Shown here: in pieces, positions 1 to 7,394 of the stretch | Layout: each line of letters begins with the position of its first letter | How positions within the stretch are numbered: the stretch's first letter is position 1 | Assembly (NCBI GenBank): GCA_023260315.1 | Contig: JALQVQ010000071.1 | Location: 1 to 17,398 of the forward strand | Reading direction: 5' to 3' | DNA length: 17,398 nucleotides | DNA from: Burkholderiaceae bacterium | GTDB taxonomy: Bacteria; Pseudomonadota; Gammaproteobacteria; Burkholderiales; Burkholderiaceae_C | Notes under the pieces: generated by a model | Database searches by the model: none | What the model saw: only the letters and a program-made list of their open reading frames with translations | What the model was told of the DNA's origin: nothing | Made by a program: the position numbers and the translations under genes

Positions 1-134
1 AATTGTAGGGAAACCGGATGTTCACTTTCATCATACCGTAAATGCCTGTCTGCATCGCCGTGGATAAGGGCATTGGCCGTAACCATTTCTGTATAAAGAA
101 GCGATGATGGCGACAATAGTCTATGAAAATAACG
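1..134 (-). CDS. dusA: DusA-like tRNA-dihydrouridine synthase fragment, broken at both ends
   Basis: Read on the minus strand with codons starting at 134, this stretch encodes RYFHRLLSP, then [16 protein letters not shown], then a segment ending [10 protein letters not shown]. These match the conserved N-terminal part of DusA, the flavoenzyme that reduces uridine to dihydrouridine in the tRNA D-loop. Full-length DusA is about 330 residues; only about 44 are present. The start codon and the usual first residues (the region of the family's DWTDRHC motif) are absent, because the sequence upstream belongs to dctM in another frame. The other end runs off the window. Codons such as TTA, CTA, ACA and AGG, and a hand-counted G+C of about 44% over the first 127 bases, hint at an AT-richer source than the GC-rich genes farther in, but so short a stretch cannot settle that. 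Family assignment is fairly secure; whether the piece belongs beside dctM in the genome is doubtful. Confidence 0.7.
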
Positions 135-140
135 GAAAAG
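124..140. other. Junction between dctM and dusA-like sequence
   Basis: The TRAP permease homology, read on the minus strand, runs through [12 protein letters not shown] (codons ending near 125). The DusA homology, in a different frame, begins at about 134 with RYFHRLL. The two therefore overlap or meet within these bases, which is what a join at short microhomology looks like. The frame changes across the point and both partners are incomplete there. Confidence 0.7.
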
Positions 141-1216
141 TGAACAGGATCCACCCCATGAGCAGTCGCTATCGGAGCCAATATCGGCGCAAAAATCACA
201 GTGACAGGCAGGCTCTCAAGAATACAGCCGGCAGCCATGACGATGGCCATGCAGACGAGCAACACCACCGTCTCGCTGTCACCAAACCAGGCGACGAAAG
301 CAGCGACGGCGTCGTTGGCGCCAAGCAGACCAAATACCTGCTGCATCACGATTGAGATGGCGATCATGGGGGCCAACATGCCCGTGAGCTGCCCAGAACG
401 CAGCAGGATATCGGGCAGATTTCGCCACTTAATCTCGCCCGTCAACATCAAGCCAGCAAGCAAACAAAAGCCCACCGTAATGGCAGCCGCCTCTGTCGGT
501 GAAAAAATACCTGAGTAGATACCGTAGATCACGATAAAGATCGCGAAGAAGCCGAGGTAAGCACGGCGGGCGGTTAGCCCAACGCGGCCCCAGTGCAGTG
601 GCGTCACAGTGCCCCAGTTGTTGCGTTTGCTCAACCACCAGCACACCAGTTGCATGGCAAAAACCATCAACGCGCCCGGGATGATGCCCGCGACGAACAG
701 GTCGGAGATCGACAGGTTCATCATGAACCCGTAAACAATGAAAATAATGGACGGTGGGATGATGATACCGACGGTACCACCCGCAGCAGCCGTTGCCGCT
801 GCAAAGCGGCTGTCATAGCCATCTTTGACCAGCAACGGGTGCATGATGCCACCGATCGTTGCAGTCGTTGCCGAGTTGGAGCCCGAAATGGCGGCAAACA
901 AACCACATGAGCCAATGGTGGCAAGGCCTAGGCCACCGCGCATCCAACACAGACAGGCGTGCGCAAAATCAGCCAGTCGCCTCGCGATTCCGGCAGCGGC
1001 GATCAAGTCGCCCGTCAGAATGAACAACGGAAGCGATAAGAGCCCGAAGAAGTTGAGTCCCTCAAACAATGTCACGCCAATGTTCGCCAACGTGAAATCG
1101 ATGACCAGCGATACGCCCAGTACCCAGTAGCCAATTACAAGAAAAATAGGCACACCGATTAAAAATAATCCCACAACACCTGCTGAAATCAGGGCGATCC
1201 AAACGCTTTGATCCAT
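128..1216 (-). CDS. dctM: TRAP transporter large permease (DctM family), 3' end missing
   Basis: This is the large membrane subunit of a tripartite ATP-independent periplasmic transporter, which moves an organic anion inward using an ion gradient. The start is the ATG at 1214-1216, preceded by AGGAG at a good distance. The translation ([13 protein letters not shown]...) has many hydrophobic helices and the hallmark stretches [48 protein letters not shown] and [12 protein letters not shown]. Only about 363 codons of a family that usually has about 425-435 are present. The C-terminal stretch with the IGxxTPPxGxNLF motif is missing. After the junction near 124-140 the same frame stays open to the window edge, but those roughly 40 residues do not resemble DctM and are an out-of-frame reading of dusA-like DNA. 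It lies 13 bp after dctQ, so it is the last gene of the uptake operon. As it stands the product would probably be non-functional. Confidence 0.9.
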
Positions 1217-1229
1217 GGTCGTGCTCCTT

Positions 1230-1766
1230 TTATTCTTGGCCAATGGCCTGTATGTCGACGAGGAACGGGGTTCCGGCACGGAACCGTCGGACGTCGTCAA
1301 TTAGATTTTGTAAGACGCGAATCATCAACATCGACCACGCAACCGGGGTTGCAAGGTAGAACCACCACTGCATCACGTTGTCGGTTCCTTGCACAATCGC
1401 AAAATTCATCTCAACCAAAAGCGTTTGCTCAACCGTGAAGTGAATCACGACAGCGCCAAAAACCCACCAGAGGACAGCGTCAAAAATAAGGCAGGCAAAT
1501 TGCGCCCCGTAGGACAAACGCAATCGAATGTCATTGAATACGAGGTGTGTGCGCTTGCGTACGTTCTGCGAACAACCAATCCACGTCACCCATAGAAACA
1601 AATAAATCGGGATCGACGAACTCCAAGGGATCTGAGTTCGAAATACAAATCGTTCAAAAACACCGTAGATGATGATCAATGCCATTGATGAATAGGCCAC
1701 CAAAATCATCACGCGCTCAGCGTTCTTGTCTAGCCATCGCAGACCTGCCATAAGGGCGTTTGCCAT
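1230..1766 (-). CDS. dctQ: TRAP transporter small permease (DctQ family)
   Basis: This is the small membrane subunit that pairs with DctM. The 178-residue product has four hydrophobic segments: around VMILVAYSSMALIIIYGVF; IPIYLFLWVTWIG; FACLIFDAVLWWVFGAVVI; and WWFYLATPVAWSMLMI. This is the usual DctQ layout and length. The middle holds the family-typical pattern of a charged NVRKRTHLVFN loop after the second helix. I chose the ATG at 1764-1766 (MANALMAGLRW). An in-frame ATG at 1832 would add 22 residues with two cysteines and no DctQ character, and it lies inside a stem-loop (1801-1830). No strong Shine-Dalgarno precedes 1766 (only GAGA), so translation may depend on coupling or be modest. 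The gene sits between dctP and dctM, all transcribed the same way. Confidence 0.9.
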   Translation of the reverse strand: MANALMAGLRWLDKNAERVMILVAYSSMALIIIYGVFERFVFRTQIPWSSSIPIYLFLWVTWIGCSQNVRKRTHLVFNDIRLRLSYGAQFACLIFDAVLWWVFGAVVIHFTVEQTLLVEMNFAIVQGTDNVMQWWFYLATPVAWSMLMIRVLQNLIDDVRRFRAGTPFLVDIQAIGQE

Positions 1767-1800
1767 GAATGTCTCGCTTTTTTGTGCAACTCGCAAATAT

Positions 1801-1830
1801 GGGCATGCACAGCATTGGCCGTGCACGCCC
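1801..1830 (-). promoter_or_regulatory. Intercistronic stem-loop between dctP and dctQ
   Basis: Arms 1801-1810 and 1821-1830 are complementary at nine of ten positions, around a 10-base loop. There is no U-rich tract on either side, so a classical intrinsic terminator is unlikely. Its position just after the binding-protein gene fits an mRNA 3'-stabilising or processing hairpin that would give more DctP than membrane subunits. That role is inferred. Confidence 0.55.
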
Positions 1831-1851
1831 ATTCCTATCAGCCTCAGTGGC

Positions 1852-3069
1852 TTACATCCACCAACGGTTCGGCTTCACGTCGACGGCAGCCATGTCTTTG
1901 GGAATTTCGCGAGCGATGTCGAAAATTTCCTTGTACACGTCATGACCACCCGACATTTTGTTCAAGCGCTCACGCCACTCTTCCCATGGCTTCGGATTGA
2001 ACTCAGGTGAACACATCTTCTGTGCCTTCATGATTTCAGCATCCGACAACGTCGCCACACGGACGCCTGCTTTGCCAAAAACCGTGTCCTTACCAGGATT
2101 TGCTACCGCACCCACGATATCGACCAGTGCTTTCTCTTGGCGCTGCTGGGTATATTGCTGCGCGTCGTAAGAGGTTTCCATCACGATGTCTTGAATCTTT
2201 GCTGGCAAGCTTTGGAATGTCTTGAAGTTCATCGCCGTGTGCTCTGTGCCGCAGAAGAATTTCAGATCGACGGCTTGTGACAAAACGGGTGACATGTTGG
2301 CGTAAGCGGCGGCACCCATCCAGGTCTCGGCGCCGTCGATCAAACCTTGCTTCAGACCGTCAAGCGTCTCTTCCCAGGCAATGGGCACTGGGTTCAGGTT
2401 CATCAGTTGCATCGCAATGCGACCCAATTGCGTACCCGTGACACGGTTCTTGGTTCCTGCTAATTCCTCGACGCTGGTGATGGTTGGCTTGTTTTCAAAC
2501 TTTTTACCCATCATCAATCCGCGTAATTCACAGTGCGAGTACAAGAATTGAATGTTGTGCAAACGACGCATCGGTTCACGCAACAATTTCTCGCTCTTCT
2601 TGCTGTACAAGAAGTGATGTTGGGCCGCGCGTGACGGGAACATGTAGGCAAAGTCCAACACGTTGTAGTAAGGCGCTGAACCCGCTGAGTTTTGGGTGCT
2701 GGCGGTAAACAGATCAACGATGCCTTGCTGCGTTTTCTTTACACAGTCCAATTGGTTACAAATCGCGTTAGAGCCAATGAACTCAATCTTCAGGGCACCC
2801 TCTGTGCGCTTCTCGAGTTCGCGCGCAAACCAGAGTTGTCCAGATTCTTGGATCTTCAAGTTGTTTTCGTTAAAGCCAGCCGCACCAAACTTGAGCGTTC
2901 GAATGGCCTTGCCATCGCGTGCATCGCTCGTTGCCGCTGCTGCGCGCCCCACACCTTCCAATGTCAGCGGTCCGACAATGCCGGTGATCGCCAATGCGGT
3001 GGATGTGAAACCATAGCGGCCAGCAATACGCATAAAGCCGCGACGATCTAAGGGGGTACCTTTTTTCAT
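1852..3069 (-). CDS. dctP: TRAP transporter solute-binding protein (DctP family), Tat-type signal
   Basis: This periplasmic receptor captures the substrate and delivers it to DctQM. The start is the ATG at 3067-3069, with AGGAG 7 bases upstream. The 405-residue product opens with a twin-arginine-like signal (DRRGFMRIAG at residues 8-17, a hydrophobic stretch to about 35, then AAAAT near 43-47 as a likely cleavage zone). The mature part has the DctP landmarks: KNRVTGT at 207-213, where the Arg at 209 is the expected carboxylate-binding residue; PVPIAWEETLDGLKQG near 228-242; and IDGAETW at 244-250. The substrate cannot be read from sequence; the Arg suggests an organic acid. A Tat rather than Sec signal would imply export in folded form. 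The gene lies between a GMC oxidoreductase and dctQ, with stem-loops in both gaps. Confidence 0.93.
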   Translation of the reverse strand: MKKGTPLDRRGFMRIAGRYGFTSTALAITGIVGPLTLEGVGRAAAATSDARDGKAIRTLKFGAAGFNENNLKIQESGQLWFARELEKRTEGALKIEFIGSNAICNQLDCVKKTQQGIVDLFTASTQNSAGSAPYYNVLDFAYMFPSRAAQHHFLYSKKSEKLLREPMRRLHNIQFLYSHCELRGLMMGKKFENKPTITSVEELAGTKNRVTGTQLGRIAMQLMNLNPVPIAWEETLDGLKQGLIDGAETWMGAAAYANMSPVLSQAVDLKFFCGTEHTAMNFKTFQSLPAKIQDIVMETSYDAQQYTQQRQEKALVDIVGAVANPGKDTVFGKAGVRVATLSDAEIMKAQKMCSPEFNPKPWEEWRERLNKMSGGHDVYKEIFDIAREIPKDMAAVDVKPNRWWM

Positions 3070-3127
3070 AACTGTCTCCTTTAATGTTTAACTCTGTCTA
3101 AACCAGGCGGTCCACTTTCACAGCATC

Positions 3128-3152
3128 ACATCAGAGCGACCACATCTGATGT
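3128..3152 (-). promoter_or_regulatory. Stem-loop between the GMC oxidoreductase and dctP
   Basis: ACATCAGA (3128-3135) and TCTGATGT (3145-3152) are a perfect 8-bp inverted repeat around a 9-base loop, in the 98-bp gap between the oxidoreductase stop and the dctP start. No U-tract follows in the minus direction. It could be an mRNA processing or stabilising hairpin, or a protein-binding dyad controlling a dctP-proximal promoter. The sequence does not distinguish these. Confidence 0.5.
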
Positions 3153-3167
3153 CATTCCTGACCACGC

Positions 3168-4790
3168 TTATGCCGCGCGGCCGTTGTCTTCAAGAATCAT
3201 GTCGACAGCTTTCTCCGCCATCATCACAACAGGCGCGTTGGTATTGCCTGAGACCAGCGTTGGCATGGCAGAACAATCGACAACACGCAAACCCTGAACA
3301 CCGTGTACACGAAGGCGTGTATCCAAGACGGCGCCCTGCTTGGGATCAATCCCCATTGCGCAGGTGCCACTGGGATGGAAAATGGTTGCACCGGCCTCGC
3401 GGCAGAATGCCAAGATGTCCTCATCAGACTGCGCGGCTGGCCCGGGCTTGACCTCACGCACGACCCAAGGTGCCATGGCTTGTGATGCCGCGATGGCCCG
3501 CGCCGCGCGCACGGCTGCCACATTGGTTCGTCGATCCAGGTCGGTGCTCAGATAGTTTGGTTGCATCTCAGGCGGCTCAAACGGATCACGGCTTCGGATC
3601 CGGATGTGTCCGCGCGACTCAGGGCGAAGTTGGCAAACGGAGAGCGTGAAGCCTGAGAAGTCATGCACCTTGCCGCCCGCCATGTCGGCGGATAACGTCG
3701 CCACATGAAATTGGATGTCTGGCGTTGCCGATTCTTCAGGCAATGCGCGCATGAAACACCCGCCCTGATTAATCCCGACTGCCAGTGGGCCCGATCGCCT
3801 CGTTAACCACTGCCAGCCCAACTTCGCTTGGCCAAACAGAGAGTTGAGTGCATCGTTGGTAGTGGGCTCACTGGATTCAAACGTGAGCCGAATTTGCAGA
3901 TGATCCTGCAGATTTTCACCAACCCCGGGCAAATCGACCACGACAGGGATGCCGTGCTTTCGCAAGAGCTCAGCCGGTCCGATCCCCGACAGTTGCAGAA
4001 GTTGTGGCGACAGAATAGCGCCGGCGGACAGCAGAACTTCACGGTCGGCATAGGCGTCAACGTCGTGGCCGCTCTTGCCGCCTTTGCGATAACGCACCCC
4101 AACGGCCCGCGTACCGTTCATGATGATTTGCGTCGCCTGGGCCTCGGTCTCAACAACCAGATTGGCGCGACTGCGCGCAGGTTTCAAATAACCCTTAGCG
4201 GTACTCCAACGCCAGCCCTTCCAAGTGGTGAGCTGGTAGTAGCCGGCGCCGAGTTGCTGGGCACCATTGAAGTCGTCGGTTCTCGGGACACCCAACTCCT
4301 CAGCCCCGGCAATGAAGCGCTCAATCAGGCTGTTTTTATCAGCGATATCGGACACGCGAAGCGGCCCCTCACCGCCGTGGTACTTGCTCGCACCGCGCTC
4401 GTTGTACTCAGATTTGATGAAATACGGCAAAACTTCTTTTGCCGACCAGCCGGTATTACCCGCTGCCGCCCAAGCGTCGTAATCCTCGTGCTGACCCCGG
4501 ATGTAAATGAGCCCGTTGATTGAGCTGGATCCGCCCAGCGTCTTACCGCGTGGCCAGTAAATGCGGCGGCCATTCATGTTGGGGTCAGGATCGGTATGGA
4601 AGCACCAGTTGTACTTGGTACTCCACATGGTCTTACCGTAACCAATTGGCAGGTGAATCCAAAACGAACTGTCTTTGGGGCCCGCTTCCAAAAGGAGGAC
4701 ACGGACCGAGGGATCCTCACTCAGTCGCGATGCGAGCACTGCACCGGCAGAGCCAGCGCCAACTACGATATAGTCAAATTTCGCGTTCAT
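3168..4790 (-). CDS. GMC-family FAD-dependent oxidoreductase (choline dehydrogenase-like)
   Basis: This flavoenzyme is expected to oxidise an alcohol to an aldehyde or ketone. From the ATG at 4788-4790 the product is 540 residues, normal for the family. The FAD-binding GAGSAG is at residues 11-16, followed by LLLEAGP. GMC signature 1 is PRGKTLGGSSSINGLIYIRG and signature 2 is GAILSPQLLQLSGIGP. The catalytic pair is His472 (FHPSGTCAMG) and Asn516 (SGNTN), with the 44-residue spacing known from choline oxidase (His466/Asn510). An ATG at 4811 would add seven residues. Neither start has a clear Shine-Dalgarno; I preferred the one directly before the dinucleotide-binding fold. It is the first gene of a cluster with the TRAP transporter and divergent from iclR, so the transported compound or a derivative is a plausible substrate. 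It could equally act on a different alcohol, because family members are broad and substrate cannot be assigned here. Confidence 0.9.
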   Translation of the reverse strand: MNAKFDYIVVGAGSAGAVLASRLSEDPSVRVLLLEAGPKDSSFWIHLPIGYGKTMWSTKYNWCFHTDPDPNMNGRRIYWPRGKTLGGSSSINGLIYIRGQHEDYDAWAAAGNTGWSAKEVLPYFIKSEYNERGASKYHGGEGPLRVSDIADKNSLIERFIAGAEELGVPRTDDFNGAQQLGAGYYQLTTWKGWRWSTAKGYLKPARSRANLVVETEAQATQIIMNGTRAVGVRYRKGGKSGHDVDAYADREVLLSAGAILSPQLLQLSGIGPAELLRKHGIPVVVDLPGVGENLQDHLQIRLTFESSEPTTNDALNSLFGQAKLGWQWLTRRSGPLAVGINQGGCFMRALPEESATPDIQFHVATLSADMAGGKVHDFSGFTLSVCQLRPESRGHIRIRSRDPFEPPEMQPNYLSTDLDRRTNVAAVRAARAIAASQAMAPWVVREVKPGPAAQSDEDILAFCREAGATIFHPSGTCAMGIDPKQGAVLDTRLRVHGVQGLRVVDCSAMPTLVSGNTNAPVVMMAEKAVDMILEDNGRAA

Positions 4791-4837
4791 AATTTCGTCT
4801 TGGGGGGACATTCTTTTAAAAGAAAAATCCCTATTTC

Positions 4838-4896
4838 GGTATATTTCGTTCCATTTTCGCTATGGTATGTTTTATTATTTCGGAACGCAACGTTCC
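4838..4896. promoter_or_regulatory. Putative IclR-type operator pair in the divergent promoter region
   Basis: GGAACG-CAA-CGTTCC at 4882-4896 is a perfect 6-bp dyad, the size expected for IclR-family operators. A second, degenerate copy at 4838-4852 keeps the CGTTCC arm. The longer repeat CGTTCCATT occurs at 4847 and 4891, so the copies are 44 bp apart, near four helical turns. A TATTAT -10-like box at 4873-4878 for the regulator gene puts the perfect dyad over the expected transcription start, consistent with autoregulation. Binding is inferred. Confidence 0.55.
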
Positions 4897-4916
4897 ATTA
4901 TTAGGATATTCCCTTA

Positions 4917-5684
4917 ATGGCAAACTCTGATCAGACCCGCTCATCGGGTTCATCTGCAGAACGGAGTCTGCGTCTGCTATCCACCCTGGCCAAGGAGGGG
5001 AAAGGCATGAGCCTGGCGCAATTGGCCGACGATCTTCAACTGCCAAAGGCGACTGCCCACCGCCTCACCACGCAGCTCCTAGAACTGGGCTTCATTGGTC
5101 GCGGCGAAGACGAACGCTATTTTGAAATTGGTCCAGCGATGCGCCGCATGGCGTTGGACACGCTGAACCATGACACCGTGCGCGGTCTCCGACACATCGT
5201 CCTGACGGACGTGGTGAGCACTGTGGGCGAAACCTGCAACTTCACGACGCTGGATGGCGCAGGCGTCATGTATTTGGACCGCGTAGAGGCATCCTGGCCC
5301 TGGCGCTTAACGTTGGATGTCGGCGTGCATGTGCCGATTCACTGTACGGCCAGCGGCAAGCTATTTTTGTCGTTCATGCCAGAAGACCGGCGTGATGCCA
5401 TCTTAAAAACCATCAAGCTCGAACGCATGACGGACCACACCATAACGGACATCGGAACGCTGAAAAAAGAGTTCGCGAGTATCGCCAAACAAGGCTACGC
5501 CTACGATCGCCAAGAGTTCATTCCTGGCCTGATCGCAATGGCTGTTCCCGTGCGGGATGCAGACAATCAGGTGCGTGGTGCCATCGCGGTACACGCCCCC
5601 GTTGCGCGCCTCAGCATTGAGGCAGCGACCCAACATTTGTCAGCATTACAGAACGCCGCTGAGCGCATGGGTGCTTTGCTGTAG
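4917..5684 (+). CDS. IclR-family transcriptional regulator
   Basis: The 255-residue product is of typical IclR length. The N-terminal winged helix-turn-helix spans about residues 13-70 (AERSLRLLSTLAKEG, SLAQLADDLQLPKATAHRL). A C-terminal effector-binding GAF-like domain follows, with the family patterns VGETCNFTTLDG, YLDRVEAS, PIHCTASGK and GYAYDRQEF, ending with GAIAVHAPVARLS. The start is the ATG at 4917, with TAGGA about 11 bases upstream. It is transcribed away from the GMC-TRAP cluster and shares a 126-bp promoter region with it that holds a palindromic operator. It therefore most likely senses the substrate or a breakdown product and controls that cluster and itself. Whether it activates or represses cannot be read from the sequence. 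Confidence 0.93.
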   Translation: MANSDQTRSSGSSAERSLRLLSTLAKEGKGMSLAQLADDLQLPKATAHRLTTQLLELGFIGRGEDERYFEIGPAMRRMALDTLNHDTVRGLRHIVLTDVVSTVGETCNFTTLDGAGVMYLDRVEASWPWRLTLDVGVHVPIHCTASGKLFLSFMPEDRRDAILKTIKLERMTDHTITDIGTLKKEFASIAKQGYAYDRQEFIPGLIAMAVPVRDADNQVRGAIAVHAPVARLSIEAATQHLSALQNAAERMGALL

Positions 5685-5708
5685 TTTTTGCGGTCACATT
5701 TTTTGACG

Positions 5709-5740
5709 TAGAATTCCGGCGTTGGGCGCTCACGCCCGAC
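5709..5740 (+). promoter_or_regulatory. Possible thi-operon -10 box and 5' hairpin
   Basis: TAGAAT at 5709-5714 is a five-of-six match to a -10 box, but no good -35 stands at the right distance (only weak TTG-containing sequence near 5686-5693). Just after it, GTTGGGCG (5721-5728) and CGCCCGAC (5733-5740) form an 8-bp stem with one G-T pair around a CTCA loop. If the -10 is used, this hairpin would be at the very 5' end of the riboswitch transcript. It could instead be a terminator remnant of iclR, though no U-tract follows. Confidence 0.35.
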
Positions 5741-5828
5741 ATTCGCTAGGGGTGCTGAGGCAATTTTGCTTTGGCTGAGAAAGTCCCTTTGAACCTGATT
5801 GAGGTAATCCTCGCGCAGGGAAGCAAGT
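5741..5828 (+). promoter_or_regulatory. TPP riboswitch (THI element)
   Basis: The conserved TPP aptamer blocks appear in order: AGGGGTGC (5748-5755), CTGAGA (5775-5780), GAACCTGA (5791-5798), a GAGG-TAAT-CCTC hairpin (5801-5812), and GCAGGGA near 5815-5821. The outer stem P1 can form between 5741-5747 and 5822-5828 with one mismatch. It sits 73 bases upstream of the thiM start and reads in the same direction. Binding of thiamin pyrophosphate is expected to lower expression of thiM-thiE-thiD-cytX. I see no terminator hairpin with a U-tract between 5829 and 5890, so control of translation initiation at the AAAGGA site (5891-5896) is more likely than termination. The switching partner of that site was not identified. 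Confidence 0.93.
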
Positions 5829-5901
5829 CAAACGCACCACCACACATCCGTGCTGGGTGCCCCACACCTGCCCCCTGCCATTTCGTCATTAAAGGACTGT
5901 T

Positions 5902-6735
5902 ATGGCACATTCACGTACGTTAAATTCACACGACCTGTGGGAAGACATTGAGGCTGTCAGAAGTCGCTCCCCGTTGGTACACAGCATCACAAACCTAGTG
6001 GTGATGAACCTCAATGCCAACGCCTTGTTGGCAATTGGCGCGTCGCCGATCATGGCCCATGCCCACGAGGAAGTCGTCGATTTGGTTGGCATCTCGAGAG
6101 CCCTCGTCGTCAACATGGGGACGCTTGACCCTTACTGGATCGGTGCGATGGCAACGGCCATGACGGCCGCGCAAAAGACGGGAATCCCCATTGTGCTCGA
6201 CCCCGTGGGCGCGGGGGCCTCGGCGTATCGAAACGCATCGCTCGATCGCCTGCTCGCGGCCGCTCATCCGACAGTGATTCGCGGCAATGGCTCTGAGATC
6301 ATGAGTACCGCAAACGCAGCGATCAAGACAAAAGGCGTGGACAGCAGCGCTGATGCGCGAGACGCGATTGGTGCTGCGAGGGCGTTGGTCAGTCGCACGG
6401 GTGGCGTTGTCGGCGTGAGTGGCGTTGCGGACCAAGTCATTGATCACAGCGGTCGTCATGCGACACTGGAAAATGGCCACGAATGGATGACGAAAATCAC
6501 CGGCGTTGGCTGCTCATCAACAGCCATCATCGGCGCTTTCTGTGGGGTACAACCCGACGCCTGGCGCGCGACGGTCGCCGCCATGGCTTTGATGAGCGTC
6601 GCGGGAGAGATGGCGGCTGAGAGAGCGATCGAAGCCAATCAGGGGGTCGGCTCAATGGCGGTGTACCTGCTGGATACATTGCAACGCATCACCGATGCGG
6701 ACTTCGCGGATCGCCTCAAGCTGACGGTGTTGTGA
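5902..6735 (+). CDS. thiM: Hydroxyethylthiazole kinase
   Basis: ThiM phosphorylates 4-methyl-5-(2-hydroxyethyl)thiazole to HET-P, the thiazole salvage step of thiamin synthesis in the cytosol. The 277-residue product is of normal length. It carries the family motifs [11 protein letters not shown] (26-36), [14 protein letters not shown] (41-54), VVNMGTLD (69-76), [10 protein letters not shown] (98-107), VIRGNGSEI (125-133), and ITGVGCSST (199-207), with the catalytic-site Cys at 204. The start ATG at 5902 has AAAGGA 5-6 bases upstream. It is the first gene after the TPP riboswitch, and its TGA overlaps the thiE ATG by one base. Confidence 0.96.
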   Translation: MAHSRTLNSHDLWEDIEAVRSRSPLVHSITNLVVMNLNANALLAIGASPIMAHAHEEVVDLVGISRALVVNMGTLDPYWIGAMATAMTAAQKTGIPIVLDPVGAGASAYRNASLDRLLAAAHPTVIRGNGSEIMSTANAAIKTKGVDSSADARDAIGAARALVSRTGGVVGVSGVADQVIDHSGRHATLENGHEWMTKITGVGCSSTAIIGAFCGVQPDAWRATVAAMALMSVAGEMAAERAIEANQGVGSMAVYLLDTLQRITDADFADRLKLTVL

Positions 6736-7394
6736 TGACGAGCCCGTCGTCGGCGCGCATCCACGCGCAACAGCTGTCGCTGATGTTGGTGACCGATTCC
6801 CTCGCCTGCGGTGAACGCTCACTGCCTGAGGTCGTGGCAGCGGCGGTTGCCGGTGGCGTGACCTGCGTGCAGTTGCGGGAGAAGTTGGCATCGGGGTATG
6901 TATTTTTGGACAAGGCGCGGGCGCTGCGCCAACTGCTGAAGCCCCTCGGTATTCCCCTGATCATCAATGACCGAATCGATATTGCCTTGGCTGCGCAAGC
7001 AGATGGCGTGCACGTGGGCCAAACCGATATGCCCGTCGCCGATGCCCGTCGCATTCTGCCACCCACCATGTTGCTGGGCTGGTCTGTTGAGACGCCCGCA
7101 CAGGTCGAAGCTGCCAATGATTTGGATGTGGACTACCTCGGCGTCAGCCCTGTGTTCGCGACACCAACCAAAACCGATACGGCCCCCCCTTGGGGCCTAG
7201 AGGGCCTCTCGCGGGCGCGCCGCTTGACGGTGAAACCCTTGGTGGCCATTGGCGGCATTTCCACCGACAACATCGGGGCGTTGAGAAGCGCTGGGGCCGA
7301 TGGCTGTGCCGTCGTACGCGCCATTTGTTCTGCGCCTGACCCGCAAATCGCAGCCACAAAACTGCGCCGTGCGTTTGATCAAGGGGTGATTTGA
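6735..7394 (+). CDS. thiE: Thiamin phosphate synthase
   Basis: ThiE joins HET-P and HMP-PP to give thiamin monophosphate with release of pyrophosphate. The product is a 219-residue TIM barrel of normal length. Visible motifs are TCVQLREK (43-50) for pyrimidine binding, PLIINDRIDIA (74-84), ADGVHVGQTDMP (89-100), GVSPVFATPTKTD (136-148), PPWGLEGL (151-158), VAIGGIS (170-176) and GADGCAVVRAI (187-197). The start is taken as the ATG at 6735, which overlaps the thiM stop in a TGATG. A GTG one codon earlier (6732) is also in frame. The overlap implies translational coupling with thiM, and the same arrangement recurs at the thiD end. Confidence 0.96.
   Translation: MTSPSSARIHAQQLSLMLVTDSLACGERSLPEVVAAAVAGGVTCVQLREKLASGYVFLDKARALRQLLKPLGIPLIINDRIDIALAAQADGVHVGQTDMPVADARRILPPTMLLGWSVETPAQVEAANDLDVDYLGVSPVFATPTKTDTAPPWGLEGLSRARRLTVKPLVAIGGISTDNIGALRSAGADGCAVVRAICSAPDPQIAATKLRRAFDQGVI

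Noticed and set aside
1..124. The dctM frame stays open to the window edge, adding about 40 residues after the junction.
   Set aside because: The added residues have no DctM character, and the same DNA in another frame gives a clear DusA match. It is an out-of-frame reading.
3828..4523. Open plus-strand frame of about 231 codons opposite the GMC oxidoreductase.
   Set aside because: A shadow of a gene with complete catalytic motifs; no independent evidence for coding.
5783..5897. GTCCCTTT in the aptamer (5783-5790) could pair, with one bulge, with the thiM ribosome site AAAGGAC (5891-5897).
   Set aside because: That pairing would compete with the ligand-bound aptamer and so would open the ribosome site when TPP is bound, opposite to the expected repression. 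Probably chance.
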